From Thelephora terrestris (taxonomy: Eukaryota; Basidiomycota; Agaricomycetes; Thelephorales; Thelephoraceae), in contig WIUZ02000010.1 of assembly GCA_015956445.1 (NCBI GenBank), positions 620,001-684,000 of the forward strand: 64,000 nt of DNA, given 5' to 3'. The notes under the pieces were generated by a model that saw only the letters and a program-made list of their open reading frames with translations, was not told where the DNA came from and did no database searches. Shown piece by piece: positions 1 through 11,001 of the stretch. The position numbers and the translations under genes were made by a program. How positions within the stretch are numbered: position 1 is the first letter of the stretch; each line of letters begins with the position of its first letter.

Positions 1-38
1 GTCTCTTTCATGCGACTCCGACTGATATTCGTGTCTAG

Positions 39-1880
39 GAATCTCAACGAATTAATGACCCCCCGAATGACTCTGGTCCTCAAGTTACCGGTGGGTCGTC
101 ATCTACTGATCAGTCTCAGGTGCAAACATCGCATGATTTGTCGAGAGTCTCAGACCAAATGGTTTCTGCCCCGGAGGAGCGCAATCCAGAACCACAGGAA
201 CCACAGGAACCACAGCAACCACAGCAACCACAGGAAACTCGGATGGTTCTGTTCAATTCTACTCGTCCGCATTCTCCGAGCGCTTCTTCCGCCTTTTCGA
301 CAGCCACACAAAATTCATCTGGCCGGGGACCGGCGCTGGGCGAAGGGGGCGATCCACCATGTCCTCCTCGAACTGGCTCGATAACACCGACACCAGGGCA
401 ACCCCACAATGCCTCAACCGCTCTAAACTCGGCTACTCCGTCATCAAACGGCCTTTTCGGTAGAAATGCTGGTCCATCGCAATACCCGAGACGCAACAGG
501 ATCGACTCAGACCCGGATGAGGAGGATGCTCCAGATGGAGGTAATGGGGGGACTGGTCCATCGCGGCGCGGCAAGCAGCGAAGGCTTGAGCCTTACTCTG
601 ATGAAGAGTTCGGTGCTGGTGAACGCGATCAAGGCGACGTACCTATGGAGGAGAGTCCGAGCTATGCCCAGCACCAGCGACAGCATGGAGAAGTGAGTTT
701 CCTTTCTATTCCTATCACCCCCGACACTCATCACCCGAAGAGCCGACCCGCGACTGAGGACGACATTCTAAGGCTGTGCCAATCATTCCACAGTCTCACC
801 CGTGACTTCATGGAAGAAGTTATGACGGAGTTACGGAAGGCAAACGTACGAGGAGGTGGAAGACCGGACTATGCTGCTGACGACGAGCTTGAAGGCGATG
901 GTCCACGTCGACGGTTCAGGAAACCAAAGGCGAGGTGTGCGGGGATAAGACGTAGGCCTGCTGCACAAAATGCTCTCTCGGTAGGTTTCTTGACTTTCGC
1001 ATTGCTGGCATTTGCCTTACCCCCACAGCGCCGAATACGGAAACACATGAAGACGATGATTCACAAGGACGACTGGCTCAAAGACGTCATCGACGAGCAA
1101 GAGCTACACAACTGGAATCCGGAGATCCAAGAGTGCTGCACAGCAGAGGACTTCAAGCTTCACCTCAAGGGTACTCCGTGTAGCCCCTGGAATAGTTCTG
1201 CCACCCGAGTTTTCGCAGGCCACTTCCTCCAGAATCACTCAGAAATATACCCCGACGTGTGGGCTGTGAGACGCATGGTACTCAAGAAAACCCAGGCGTA
1301 TATCAAGTCCCTCATCAGGGCTTACCGCCAAAGTAATCGCGGCGGTGTCCTTCGGCTCGCTGATAAGCAAGCTAAGAACCGACGGGAGCGAAAGTCTACC
1401 GTGAGTCCTTCAAAATTCTTTGGCATCGTGATCCTGTGACTCAAACCCTTGCAGCTTTTCCATCGTCGTCGAGACATTACGTTCGAATATCCGCAGATGG
1501 AGCCACAGCGGCAGATGCTAGAAGATCTAGGTGTCGACGGTATGTCCAGTGACGAAGAAGAGGAGGTTGGGGATGGAATCCAATACCGGATCCTAGCACC
1601 CAAGTGGAGATCACCCATGCTCACGCCGTGGCTGCGCATATTCGACATCCTATACCAACACAATCGGCTTGAGAATAACTCAAACGATAAGCGCGGAGCC
1701 TTTCCGCGGAGGCGTGTAGCCCCTCCCGTTTGGACTTGGAGTACTTCGAAGAGATTCGTTTCTGGTCTCCCTATTAACGCATATCGGACCGAGTGGTTGG
1801 AAGAGCAGTTCGATGTCGCTAACGCTGTGCACCCCGCTCCGGCGGCTGTGTACCGACACGACCCCCAGTTGGCCCAGTGA
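39..1880 (+). CDS. Uncharacterised acidic/low-complexity protein, 5'-partial
   Basis: I do not recognise the function. The reading frame is already open where an apparent intron acceptor ends at 38, so the gene starts left of the window. The N-terminal part is rich in P, Q, S and E, with a (QEP)n-like run near 195-235. The C-terminal half is globular and basic, with W, H and C residues (about 1030-1400). Introns seen: 981-1028 (GTAGGT...ACAG, 48 nt), 1401-1454 (GTGAGT...GCAG, 54 nt, contains a stop) and possibly 693-740 (48 nt, frame kept). The last exon, 1455-1880, is in the same phase and holds an acidic DEEEE stretch before the stop. The layout resembles lineage-specific hypothetical proteins of Agaricomycetes. 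Expression and family membership are not shown by the sequence. Confidence 0.6.
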
Positions 1881-2127
1881 GTCTTTTCCCAGGCGCCTCT
1901 CTGTCCTCAATACTCACGAACTTCGAGAATGGCCCTACAGACACGCTCATAATTGTTTTATGTGTCTGGATTATCTTCTATTGTTGTCCGCGAGCATTCT
2001 TGGCTTTGATCACTATTACTACTGTATTTTCGTCTATTCCTACCATTTGATCTATGTACGGCATTCGAAGTTTTGTTCCTTTTCTACGTTCTGGCAGCGA
2101 GAGGGGAGACGAATAAATAATATCGGT
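1881..2127. other. Putative 3' flank of the first gene
   Basis: T-rich non-coding stretch directly after the stop codon of the gene ending at 1880, up to the first copy of the dispersed hairpin repeat. It is probably the 3' UTR. No gene is seen. Confidence 0.35.
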
Positions 2128-2430
2128 CTTATCGATTTGCGATTCAGATGTTTGGCCGTGTTTGGCAACGGCCCCATCACGTCCCGATAAGGCCAGTTCA
2201 CTCTTCAAGCCCCCCATCGACTAAGGCCATGGAGACCCACCCGACCATACATTTCTCTCTTTTGCTGCGGCGTCTGATTGGCTTGATCTAACTCGTTATT
2301 TGGGATAGGATTTCGACCGCGAGGAGACAAGACATCAGCAACCCACTGCGGCGAAGCTCGCGCTCCAACGTGGCCCCCAACTTTGCACCGGACTTGCGCG
2401 CGATCGAAGGGCATTGGAGGCGTAGCGTTT
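2128..2430 (+). repeat. Dispersed hairpin repeat, copy 1
   Basis: First of three copies of a ~300 bp repeat. It opens with an inverted pair (CTTATCGA at 2128-2135, CCGATAAGG at 2184-2192) enclosing the conserved core TTTGGCCGTGTTTGGC (2150-2165) and GCCCCATCACGT. Further shared blocks follow: CATGGAG, then TTATTTGGGATAGGAT. A third block, around 2367-2407, includes the TTTGCACCGGACTTGCGCGC segment. It has no coding capacity. It could be a non-autonomous (MITE-like) element or a shared flank of a decayed gene family. Confidence 0.65.
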
Positions 2431-2639
2431 GGAAAGGGTGAATCTCGGTTCGGCAATGGTGTTGGGTGAATTTTCCCATCCCCGTGTCCTCCATTAATCT
2501 CGCTGATCCAGTATGCGATTCTTAGACGATGACCCACTGCTCGACCAAATACGCTTATCGGACCCTTTCTTCTCCCTCTCCTTTGCAAAGTTAGTGGAAA
2601 CCGCTTTGGACTTGACGCAAAAACTCAAACTTGTGTTTT

Positions 2640-3540
2640 AGATGCGGCTCGATCAACTGATTCTCGCGTTGCTGGTCAATAAATCGGCTCCACGGTTGGT
2701 ACCCTATTGTCAGCCCGCGGTTCCCGACAGATACACGATACTGCCTGGAAATTACACGACCACCACGAATCCTGAATTACCGAATTCACTTCTCACGAAA
2801 ACAAGGCCGTCACCCTTCTATACTTCCTCCCTTAGGTTTCACGTACGAAAACCAAATCCCAGGTGGGAAGGGAGACGGCAACTGGGACCAAGGCCGATGA
2901 CAAATTTTATATTTCCCAATGCCCGCACTTGGCCGTCTCTGTGCAGGATGAGGATGAGGAGGCCCTCGCCATCGACCGCGTGCTTCACGGTCAGAATGTT
3001 ACAGGAAAGACAGGTATTTACCAACACGATCGATTACCGTAACATCGTCTCTCAGGCGTCTTTATCCAGCGAAAACCATTGAGGTCGATAAGCTGAGGTT
3101 TTTAGAAAAGGATCTGACCCGCAGTGGAACCCTTGAGCGCGGCTCTTTTGGCGAGGTACGTCACTCTTGTTTCGTTGCCCCACCGCCGTGTAGTGACTTC
3201 TCGTCCCGGTCAGATTGAAATCGTTTCGTGCGTTTTTGATGGCGCGTCCTATGCTCGAAAATTCATCAATAAACGCTTCGCCATGGGTAACAGAGATGTG
3301 AGGATGCCTTTTTGTATACTCGCACGTTCTCTTATCTACCTACTTCCAGCAATGTTTCGTGTAACTCGAAAGGGATACGGCACGTAAGACCAGATCGGAT
3401 TGGGCTCCTCATCTCCTGCGCGCATTCCAAACTCCAACCGAGCTGAATCTCGTCATGGATTTCCTCGAGGGCGGAACTCCATGGGATGCCTCATCGGACG
3501 ACCCGGGAACCATGTTCTGTTGCCGACGGTCATTTTTTTA
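2640..3540 (+). pseudogene. Relic of an AGC/DMPK-ROCK-like protein kinase
   Basis: Three kinase landmarks appear in order on the plus strand. The glycine loop, read as ERGSFGE, lies at 3135-3155 and is followed by a plausible intron, 3156-3213. After the intron a VSCVFDGASYARKFINKR block (from about 3223) gives the subdomain II lysine. An ERD...AFQTPTELNLVMDFLEGG block (about 3370-3475) matches the region before the hinge in DMPK/MRCK/ROCK kinases. The segments lie in different frames: at least one shift is needed between about 3083 and 3091, and another between the VSC at about 3353-3362 and the LERD block. No HRD or DFG motif is recognisable downstream. The locus therefore looks like a decayed kinase, not a working gene. 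The N-terminal part upstream (about 2880-3020, acidic DEDEEALAIDRV) is probably part of the same relic. Confidence 0.5.
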
Positions 3541-4935
3541 GGCCACGATTCGCATCTAGCACTCCTCCCTCGCGTTCCTTTTAGGATTCTACTGTCTGCA
3601 GCGGATCAAGGCGACGACAACGAGGAAGCTGGAGATACGAACGACGAAGGGATCAACGGGATCCTTGCTAGGTCAGAAGAGGAGGCGGTTCTCTTCCGAG
3701 AGATGGATATCAGAGGGAGCGCGAAGCTCAGGAAGCGTGGAAGGCATCTCCTGCCATTGGTCCGGCTTGAGGAGCTCCCCGACTGCTACAGGGCCGACGA
3801 ACCATTCGAAATCGCCGATGTGGTTGATGAGATAGAGGGTCGCGGCCGGCACCGCAGGACTGTTGTCAATCACAACGACGGTCTGGACGATGAACAGTGG
3901 GCTGTGGCACTCGAAGACGGCGAGGATGCCAACGAAGTCGCAGACAGAATCCACCAGTTTTCGGTGGGTCTATCGGGGTGCCTAGTTGTCCTCGATGCTG
4001 AATGAGATCACAGAAACGTCGCAAGAGGTTCCATCAACCAAAGAGAAGACGAACAACGCTTTCAACGGGCGCTTCAAGCCTGCCGCCAAGAGGGCACTGG
4101 CCGGAAGCGCTGCGAACTTCTCCGATAAATTCCTGACCGCAGAGTACGTACTCCTCTTCATGTGAGGTACCACTCCCCTTGACTGATATGCGACACAGGA
4201 GACTATTACCAACTGATCGGAAAGCCCATCGCCGTGAACACTCGAACGTCCAGGAACTCAGGGACAATTTAATTCTAGCATCGGTACGGCACCCCAGAAA
4301 GCAAGATGGAGTATGGAGATGGTAGGTAGTTTGAGGGCGGTGGTCGAAGGGGGGATCGAGCAAGTTCCCGGATCTTCTTGTATATCCTTTTTTGTTGCCT
4401 CTCGAGCTGCAACTGATGGGATTTCTAGTCACGCGATGCGCTCTACCCGACTTCCATTGCATCCACCGTACGCCTCGATTCTGGTGGGAAGCCAGCCCAT
4501 ACCCTCGGAACCAGGTTCCACGCTCCTACACACCTTGGACTGCACCGCGCAAAATGGGGACACGGGATCCACACACGTTCTCGATCCTCGTGGCCCCTTC
4601 CACCTTCCTCCATCTTAAACCACGACGAAGAAGAGGCCTTTCGAGCATCGAGACGCCGAACACTCGGTTTCCCAGCGGGAGTCTTGCGAGCAACAAGCCC
4701 GTAACTGATGCTCCTCTGCGGCCCAAATCACAGGATCGTACGCATTTGTGGCCTGCCGGTCTGCGTTTCTCCGATTTTCGGCCTCAGCACAAACCACTTC
4801 GCCCCCAAAACACGAGCAACACCCGGGTTGGAGCCCCAGGATTCAACTTCACCTCAACGGCGTCAAGAAACACCGAGGTGTTTTAAACCTTGTACGTTTT
4901 CTGTGTATTGTTGGCGAGGGGGAGATGGATAACGG
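3541..4935. other. Decayed, partly repeat-derived sequence
   Basis: Several moderately long open stretches overlap on both strands (for example 3400-4005 plus, 3673-3954 minus), but no domain is recognisable. The part at 3700-4130 may be the disordered C-terminal remainder of the kinase relic. The block 4574-4614 (ACGTTCTCGATCCTCGT...) recurs at 5670-5708, and the block near 4630-4694 recurs in diverged form near 5573 and 5985-6063. The tract is therefore built from reiterated sequence. Confidence 0.4.
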
Positions 4936-5215
4936 CCTTATCGATTCACGATTCGGGTTGTTTGGCCGTGTTTGGCTACAGCCCCATCACGTCTCGATAA
5001 GGCAATCTCTTTATCGACTTGGCCATGGAGGCTTATCCCCCCTCCCAAACGATCCTATCTTTCGCTGCAGCATCCGGCGTACTGTCTCTGACCCGTTATC
5101 TTGGATAGGATGCCAACGACGGGCAGATATTAGAGAATCGGCGACTTACCTCTGTGAACCTTCAATTTCTCGGTCGCGCGCAAGTCCGGTGCAAAGTTAG
5201 GGGCTACGTTTGGGA
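4936..5215 (+). repeat. Dispersed hairpin repeat, copy 2 (carries an inverted core)
   Basis: Second copy, with the best-preserved hairpin: CCTTATCGA at 4936-4944 and TCGATAAGG at 4994-5002 form perfect 9-bp arms around TTTGGCCGTGTTTGGC. CATGGAG and CGTTATCTTGGATAGGAT follow, as in copy 1. The 41-bp block 5170-5210, however, is the reverse complement of copy 1 block 2367-2407, with about 38 of 41 positions matching. The orientation within this copy has been flipped locally. Confidence 0.7.
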
Positions 5216-6897
5216 TTGTGGTGCTCAAAAGGGGTGGTAAAGAGAAAGAGAAGGCAGGTAACGCTCTCCCACATCATCGCTTACATCGGCTGATTCATAG
5301 CTTTGCAGCAACAACATTGAACTCGAGGTCATCGGACTCGAGGCTCCCGGATTGAAACGCCATGATCCCACTGATATGATCCAGCAACGCGTCGCTGAGA
5401 AGGGGCTCAACCGCAGGGGACCAGGCGTCACTCAACGCTTGCTATTCACGTTCAGCGTCGATCAGCCCACTCCCGTCGGCACGCTGGGTCAGATTCAAAA
5501 ACCGGACTTGGAGCCCTCCGCTGGGTTCAACGTGCCTACCAACCCCGCTGCCGTCAAAGGTGCTACGAATGAGAGGTCTCCCTCGATCCAGCGCGGCCCC
5601 AAAACATCCAACACCGCTAAGCCAGTCGTCCACCGGAGTGGCCAGTCCCCCGCTTCCCTCTCCTCTCTAACGTTCTCGATCCTCGTTACCTCTTCCATCC
5701 TCCTCCATCCTGTGCCAATCCTGACAGCTCTGTGGAAAGATCACGCCAACCTTTTGACGTCCGCCCGACAATCGAGTGGCCCCTTGATGAATTACTCCAA
5801 CAGTCTGATTCCCTGGTCCCCGGTCTCCAGCTACCAGCCTTCGCGATTGCTTCCAGTCTGAAGTCGTCGACACGAAGCCTGTTGCCTCCCCGACCGCCTC
5901 TCTCTTCTCCGACGTGTATTCCTCGATCCGCCTCACTCCTACCACGATGAGCTCCCACCCCTCTTTACTGCCGAAACCAAGGCGAACGAGAGGTCTTCCT
6001 GGAGCGTCAAGACGCAAAATGCCCGGTCTTCCAACGCCCCACATGGGAGTCTCACCAGCAGCTAGCTCGATACACCCTTCTTAGCACAGAGAAGACCACT
6101 CGGTTACCACCGGTCAACCGACCGCGTCGACCCAAACATCGACTGTCGCGGTTTCCCTCAACGCGACAACTGCCACGCGACTGCGACTCCCCTATGGCGC
6201 AAGGCCGACGAGGGCGAAACCGTTCGCAATGCGTACGTTCCTTCCTTCTTTCCAATCCAGAAGGTATCTGACACTTGTTCCAACAGTTGCAGCCTCCGGT
6301 ATAGTAAAACCATCAACCACTCCTCCCTCGTATCTCTACTGACCCTCTATTCAAATGCAGACTCTACGGGTTCGCGAGCGCCATCTCCACTGCTATATCC
6401 GACCATTCCTCATACGCGGAGTCACACTTGGCTGGGGTGGCTTCTGTTGTCGCTCGCGATCCTTTTCCACGCCCATCCCGATGGACCCTCGAAGTCTTCG
6501 TTCCACGATCTCGTTACTCGTGGAAAAGCCGATGGGTTTCCTGCACCCTGTTCGTTCTCCAACGAGGTTCAACCTGTATCCATTCCTCGACGGAATAAAC
6601 TCTGGTGATGTGCGAATGTAGGTCTGCCTCTTCGTCTTGGTCTTCCGCTCACGAAACTCATACGGTTTTATTCTCAGGTGCCTGGCGCTGAACCTCCTCC
6701 ACTGACGACTCACCGCCATCTCGCCGGAGGCTGGAGTTGTCCTGTAGTAGATTCACCTAGGTCTAATCCTACTTCTGCTTAGCCTCGTCGCCCTGCACTC
6801 TTAGTAAACCCCCGAGCCATACTGTTTCCCTTGGTCCATTCAATAGCGTATATGATGCATCCCGTTCAATATACGAAGCGCTAGAATTGTAGTCCCC
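5216..6897. other. No supported gene; reiterated degenerate sequence
   Basis: Open stretches on both strands encode only low-complexity P/S/T-rich peptides and shift frame repeatedly. Short blocks repeat those near 4574-4694 (at 5573-5610, 5670-5708 and 5985-6063). I see no domain, no convincing exon chain and no terminal repeats that would define an element. Confidence 0.4.
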
Positions 6898-7225
6898 CTT
6901 CTCGATCCGCGATTTGATTGTTTGGCCGTGTTTGGCAACGGCCCCATCACGTTCAGATAAGGTCGACCGACCGACCGTTGCAACCCCCCCCCCCCCCCCC
7001 CCCCCCCATCTACTCAGGTCGTGGAGGCTGCGTTCAAAAGATCCCACCCCTGCCGCGGCATCCGATACATCTCCTCTGGCTCATTACCCATGATAGGGTA
7101 TGAACTACGAGATATCTGGGAATCGGCGACTTACCGCGGGGAGATTTCGCACTCCAAACATAGCTCTTCCTACTTTACCCAGGACTCGCGCGCGATTGGA
7201 GGGGATTGGGGGTGTGACGTTCAAG
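6898..7225 (+). repeat. Dispersed hairpin repeat, copy 3 (with C24 tract)
   Basis: Third and most diverged copy. The core TTTGGCCGTGTTTGGCAACG and GCCCCATCACGT are kept (6921-6952), but the hairpin arms are degraded. A run of 24 C residues (6984-7007) interrupts the copy just before the GTCGTGGAGG block. The downstream segment (7150-7200, ACTCGCGCGCGATTGG) is in the same orientation as copy 1. Confidence 0.6.
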
Positions 7226-8099
7226 AAGGTCGGGCTCTTGCTTTGGCGATGGCTAAAGGTGAAGTCGCTATTTTTCACCGCCCTCGTGTCACCCGATATT
7301 TGCTGATCTCGCTGCCTTCTCGCTCCTACCCCGCTTTTGCCTCCCCCATACTCTCTTTCACCGGCATGCTCCAGTGCTGCGAGGTCTCAGGCTATCCGCG
7401 CACGCATCAGCGGTGATTTGCTTCCCCCCAACCCCACCACGCGCTGCAGAATCATCCGATCTGCATCCCGCCCTCGAGCGGGTCTACCTTCCCAGGGATA
7501 TCACTGATACCACCTCACACGACCGTGTTAGAACCCTACGAAGACGCCGAGATCATTTTGCGGTTTACGCGGCAGTCGTCGGAACATCACTCGACCGCTA
7601 GGATTCGCGCTGTGCTCTAATGATTCGTTTTTGGTATGTAAAGTCATCTTCGCCTTTCGCATGTCTCCAATCTAATACCTTACTTAGCGCTCTCCTTGCA
7701 ATGTCGCAGATCTCGAGACCGCCTCCACCAGCATTCACCCCCCCTCCCCATGAAACACACCTTCCGGTCCGCTTCCCTCCCCTACCGATGATCTCGGCTC
7801 AGCCGTCGTCCACCGTTCCATCCAATCGCGCCCATATATTTTTGTAAAATTTCCATAGACGTGCATTATAACTTTCATTTCTATCGAGGGGTAAGACCGA
7901 CCGCCGACGAAACCCTCAACCCTTATCAGAATCCGCCAGACGTCGCCAACGACCAACGACACAACCACAAACACGACTCCAACTAGACCGACGACCGGAC
8001 TGGGAACGCGAACCCGAATACTTTCGATTCGCGTTTCTGATGTTATTTTCGGGTCGCGATTTGCCCAACCCAGACCCGCGGCGTAAATACTGTGTACAT
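7226..8099. other. No supported gene
   Basis: Pyrimidine-rich sequence with short overlapping open stretches. A minus-strand open frame (7735-8307) runs into the repeat field on its left-hand side and has no recognisable domain. Nothing else is seen. Confidence 0.35.
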
Positions 8100-8760
8100 T
8101 ATAAAAAAGATATTTACATAAACTGATGGGTATATTATGCGGGAAAATTATAAAAGGAAACGCTGCAAAATACCCGGTGAGTAGACAACGGGGCACTTTA
8201 TGAAAGGACCCATGCCGAACGACGCGGGTCTCGCCTCGTGTAAATTGATGGGTTCTTGGAAAAAGTGATCTCAAAGTACGCTGACGGTTCCGGGTTGCGC
8301 GCATCACCGGGTACTTTGAAACCGAACACGTGGTGTCCGTTCATCAAGTGCCCGGCAGGTTCTCCCGGGTGTCCATTGGGGCCACTTTCGTAAAATAATC
8401 TTCACAGGTCCGCTGGATTCGGCGTGGGCGCAATGTGGGGTACTTTTTAATAAAGCTCAGTATGTACACAGGCAGAACCTGCCGCATTTGTCAAAAGGGC
8501 ATTAGGGATGTACCTTGCAGGTAATTTGTCAATGTACTTGCAAATTCGACCACTGACATACTCACTGGGTGATTTCGGGGGTATTTTGTAAATGGTACCT
8601 ACTGGGTATTGAATAGGGTAAATTGGTTGTACATACATAAAGTTACTGAGCTGGGTCCGTTGGGTTTTGTGTAGGGTGAATTGAAAATTAAATTGTAAAA
8701 GTGACCACCATGAACCTGGTGGGCTTGTGCCGGGTACTTTGTTCCAAAACCCACAATGAA
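8100..8760. repeat. Degenerate GGGTACTTT-type repeat field
   Basis: A short motif of the form (C/G)GGGTA(C/T)TTTGTAAA recurs irregularly in both orientations: near 8168 (AATACCCGG), 8196 (GGGGCACTTT), 8310 (CCGGGTACTTT), 8344 (AAGTGCCCGG), 8438 (GGGGTACTTTT), 8579 (GGGGTATTTTG) and 8733 (CCGGGTACTTTG). Spacing is roughly 70-150 bp. This looks like an old minisatellite or the eroded end of a repetitive element. No coding capacity. Confidence 0.45.
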
Positions 8761-10080
8761 CTCACCATTTGCCTGCTGGGTAATTGGGGGTCCGCCCCCA
8801 GTGACAGCTGATGACCATGAGGCCTGCCGTAGATAGAGTCGACTTTTGAAGGACATTGTATAAGCATTAGTATAGCCATGTTGTTCTGTATTGCCGTGAA
8901 TGGATTGCGCGTTGTGTGTGTTTTGAATGATGGAGTGATGGAAAGGAGTGTGAAGCATTCAAATACAAGAAAAGGTAAGAAGAGTTCAAAGAAAGAGCGT
9001 GTTATAAAAAGTTTAAAAATACCATGTTCCTGACACTCTGTTCTAATCTCAGCATCTTCAGACAAGTCAATCAGACTCTGGCAGATTGGTGGCTCTGTAA
9101 CAGACCCAGTCATCTCTGATCAACAGTCCAACTCACTCACCTCACCTTCAATCTACTCTATCACTCTACAACCAAGAGATGGGATTGTTATCTCAAGCGA
9201 TGCAGATGGAGTGATAAAGACCTGGGATATTTTCAGTGGCCTTTGCAAAGCATCCTTCCAGACCCCAGCCGGATCCCACTCAAGAGATGTCCAACTGATA
9301 GATGGGGAGTTGATCACAGCTTGGAGTGTTCGTGGTGGAAATTATCACATCTGGGCAACTGAGAGAGCTGAACTCTTCCACAAACACAAGTTGGAGGGAG
9401 TAGATTACTGCAACCTGAAGATATCAGTGGATGGGTCTAAGCTTTTTAACCTGGAATATGCTCAGCCCATCAAAGCCTGGGATTTGTGGACAGGAGAGCC
9501 CAAGGCCGCAGACAGAGCAGTGTGGCCAGAAAAGGGAGTTCTCTATCTGGATGGTTCAAAAATCTGGGCTCCATTCATGTACTCCCCATCCTCAATGCTG
9601 GGGTGGGACTTTGGAATCTCAGGTTCCTCCCCTACTCCATTGCCTGACACACTTTCAGAGAGATGTTGTCTTGGATTTATTGATAGACCTCCCAGGATTA
9701 GGGATAACCTCACTGGAAAAGTATTGTTGCAACTGTCTGGGAGGTATGCAAACCCTACTGTGGCACAGTGGGATGGTCAGTATCTAGTTGCTGGCTATGT
9801 AACTGGGGAGGTTTTGATTTTGGACTTCTGTCACATTTACCCTCAGCAGCAGCCTGGAGTGTACTGGCTGTGTCCCCCGCGTAACTACCATAGATAGACA
9901 TGTGTTAGATAGGAAGGAGTGCCAGTGCAATACAAACCAAGTATCACTGCTCTCAGTCTGAAGAAAACAGAAATGGATATAAAAGTATTCCTTGTCATAG
10001 TTATTCTGATTTACTTTCCATTAAGGTCACTGAAAGGAGGGCACTCCCATAACCCTCTCTTGTCGCACTACAAGGCCAGC
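8600..10080. other. CpG-depleted block 1
   Basis: By hand count there are about 18 CG dinucleotides in ~1.5 kb, whereas a typical 60-base line of the neighbouring genes holds 3-5. TG and CA are abundant. The WD40 fragment lies inside. This fits cytosine methylation at CpG followed by C-to-T decay, as described for repeats in Agaricomycetes. Confidence 0.5.
9034..9897 (+). pseudogene. C-terminal fragment of a NACHT-WD40 (STAND) protein
   Basis: One open frame carries WD40 repeat signatures: SDKSIRLWQIGGS (from about 9060), DGVIKTWDIFSGLCKASFQTP (from about 9205), ...IKAWDLWTGE and a closing VAGYVTGEVLILDF before the stop. The order SGLCKASFQTP / GWDFGI(S)GSSP / TGKV..QLSGR / QWDGQYLVAGY is the known C-terminal end of agaricomycete NACHT-WD40 proteins, which are NLR-like STAND ATPases proposed to act in non-self recognition. 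Nothing resembling NACHT, earlier WD repeats or an upstream exon chain is present, and the frame is closed by a stop at 9031. This is therefore a 5'-truncated remnant, unless an unseen intron joins a distant exon. Its DNA is CpG-poor, unlike flanking genes. Confidence 0.65.
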
Positions 10081-11001
10081 AGTGTCAGGGCCACTCTTCG
10101 CCCTTCAGGTACCAGTGCTGTTGGTGAGTCGCAACTCCAACCAACAAGAAACAATGGGGCAAAGGGGGAACGACTTCCCTATATCCACCCAAGGTCTACG
10201 TGGTCCAAAACGTGATGGACGAGCGTTCTCCGGTAGGTTGTCCAAATTCACAGCAGGAGTGCCGAGCCTCTATCAGATAAATCCCTATCGTCGTCTGAGG
10301 GCAGATATAAGAGCCCGAGGATGGCGCCTCAAACTGTTGCTTGATCAAGAGAGCGGCGAGGAACTCCTTTTCGTAAGCGCGTTCGCCGATTCTTGACGCA
10401 AGGCTGAGAGAGAGAGGAGAGCGAACGTGTTCAGAGAGTTACTCGATAAGCTCTTCAGTGGCCTACAGCACATACACCGATGCTGCAAGGAGAAGAGGAC
10501 TTCCCAAGATATCAAAGATGGGGAGTCCTCAGCTACTCTACTGGTACCTATATAGGGGAGTGGCCGGGACAGAGATAACCCTATCTAATAATAACTCGGA
10601 GTAAAGAAGGGCCGAGAGTAAGCAAGAGCAGTAAGCGGCCCGGAGTATAGAATTGAAATGATAAAGGAATGACTAATGGGTCAGGGTTTGTGAGAAAATA
10701 AGAAAGGGGTCATGATGTCGTGTGGGAAAGGAATGACAAAGAACAATATCACATGTGAAGACGAACCAATGAGAGGACGACGTGTCAGCTCGTCCGATCG
10801 GGACAACAAAAGACCGAGTGGGGCTTGAATGTTGAGGGCGAATGTATGAGGAGTCTGGACCGGTGAAACGATGGTCCGATCCAATGGCGAATAGGACGCG
10901 AGCGCTGTCGATGGTCGAATAAAGCGTAGCGCGAACCGGCCGTTGGATCCATCAAACTCCCTTCTTCCCAAACCAACCACTCCACCAACCAACTACTCAT
11001 C
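9898..11001. other. Intergenic; probable promoter side of the next gene
   Basis: No gene is supported. A TATATA-like element lies at about 10551-10556 (CCTATATAGGG), followed by a purine-rich stretch. The 10.1-10.65 kb part has the feel of an eroded repeat or promoter, but no paired ends were found. The last 100 bp form the 5' flank of the gene starting at 11002. Confidence 0.3.

Noticed and set aside
6984-7007. C24 run, and the G12 run at 27009-27020
   Set aside because: Homopolymers, prone to length error; no evidence of function beyond marking repeat copy 3.
7735-8307. Minus-strand frame of 190 codons
   Set aside because: Runs into the degenerate repeat field, shows no domain and has implausible composition.
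10080-10650. Possible solo LTR with an internal TATATA element
   Set aside because: No matched TG...CA ends with a target duplication and no partner sequence in the window.
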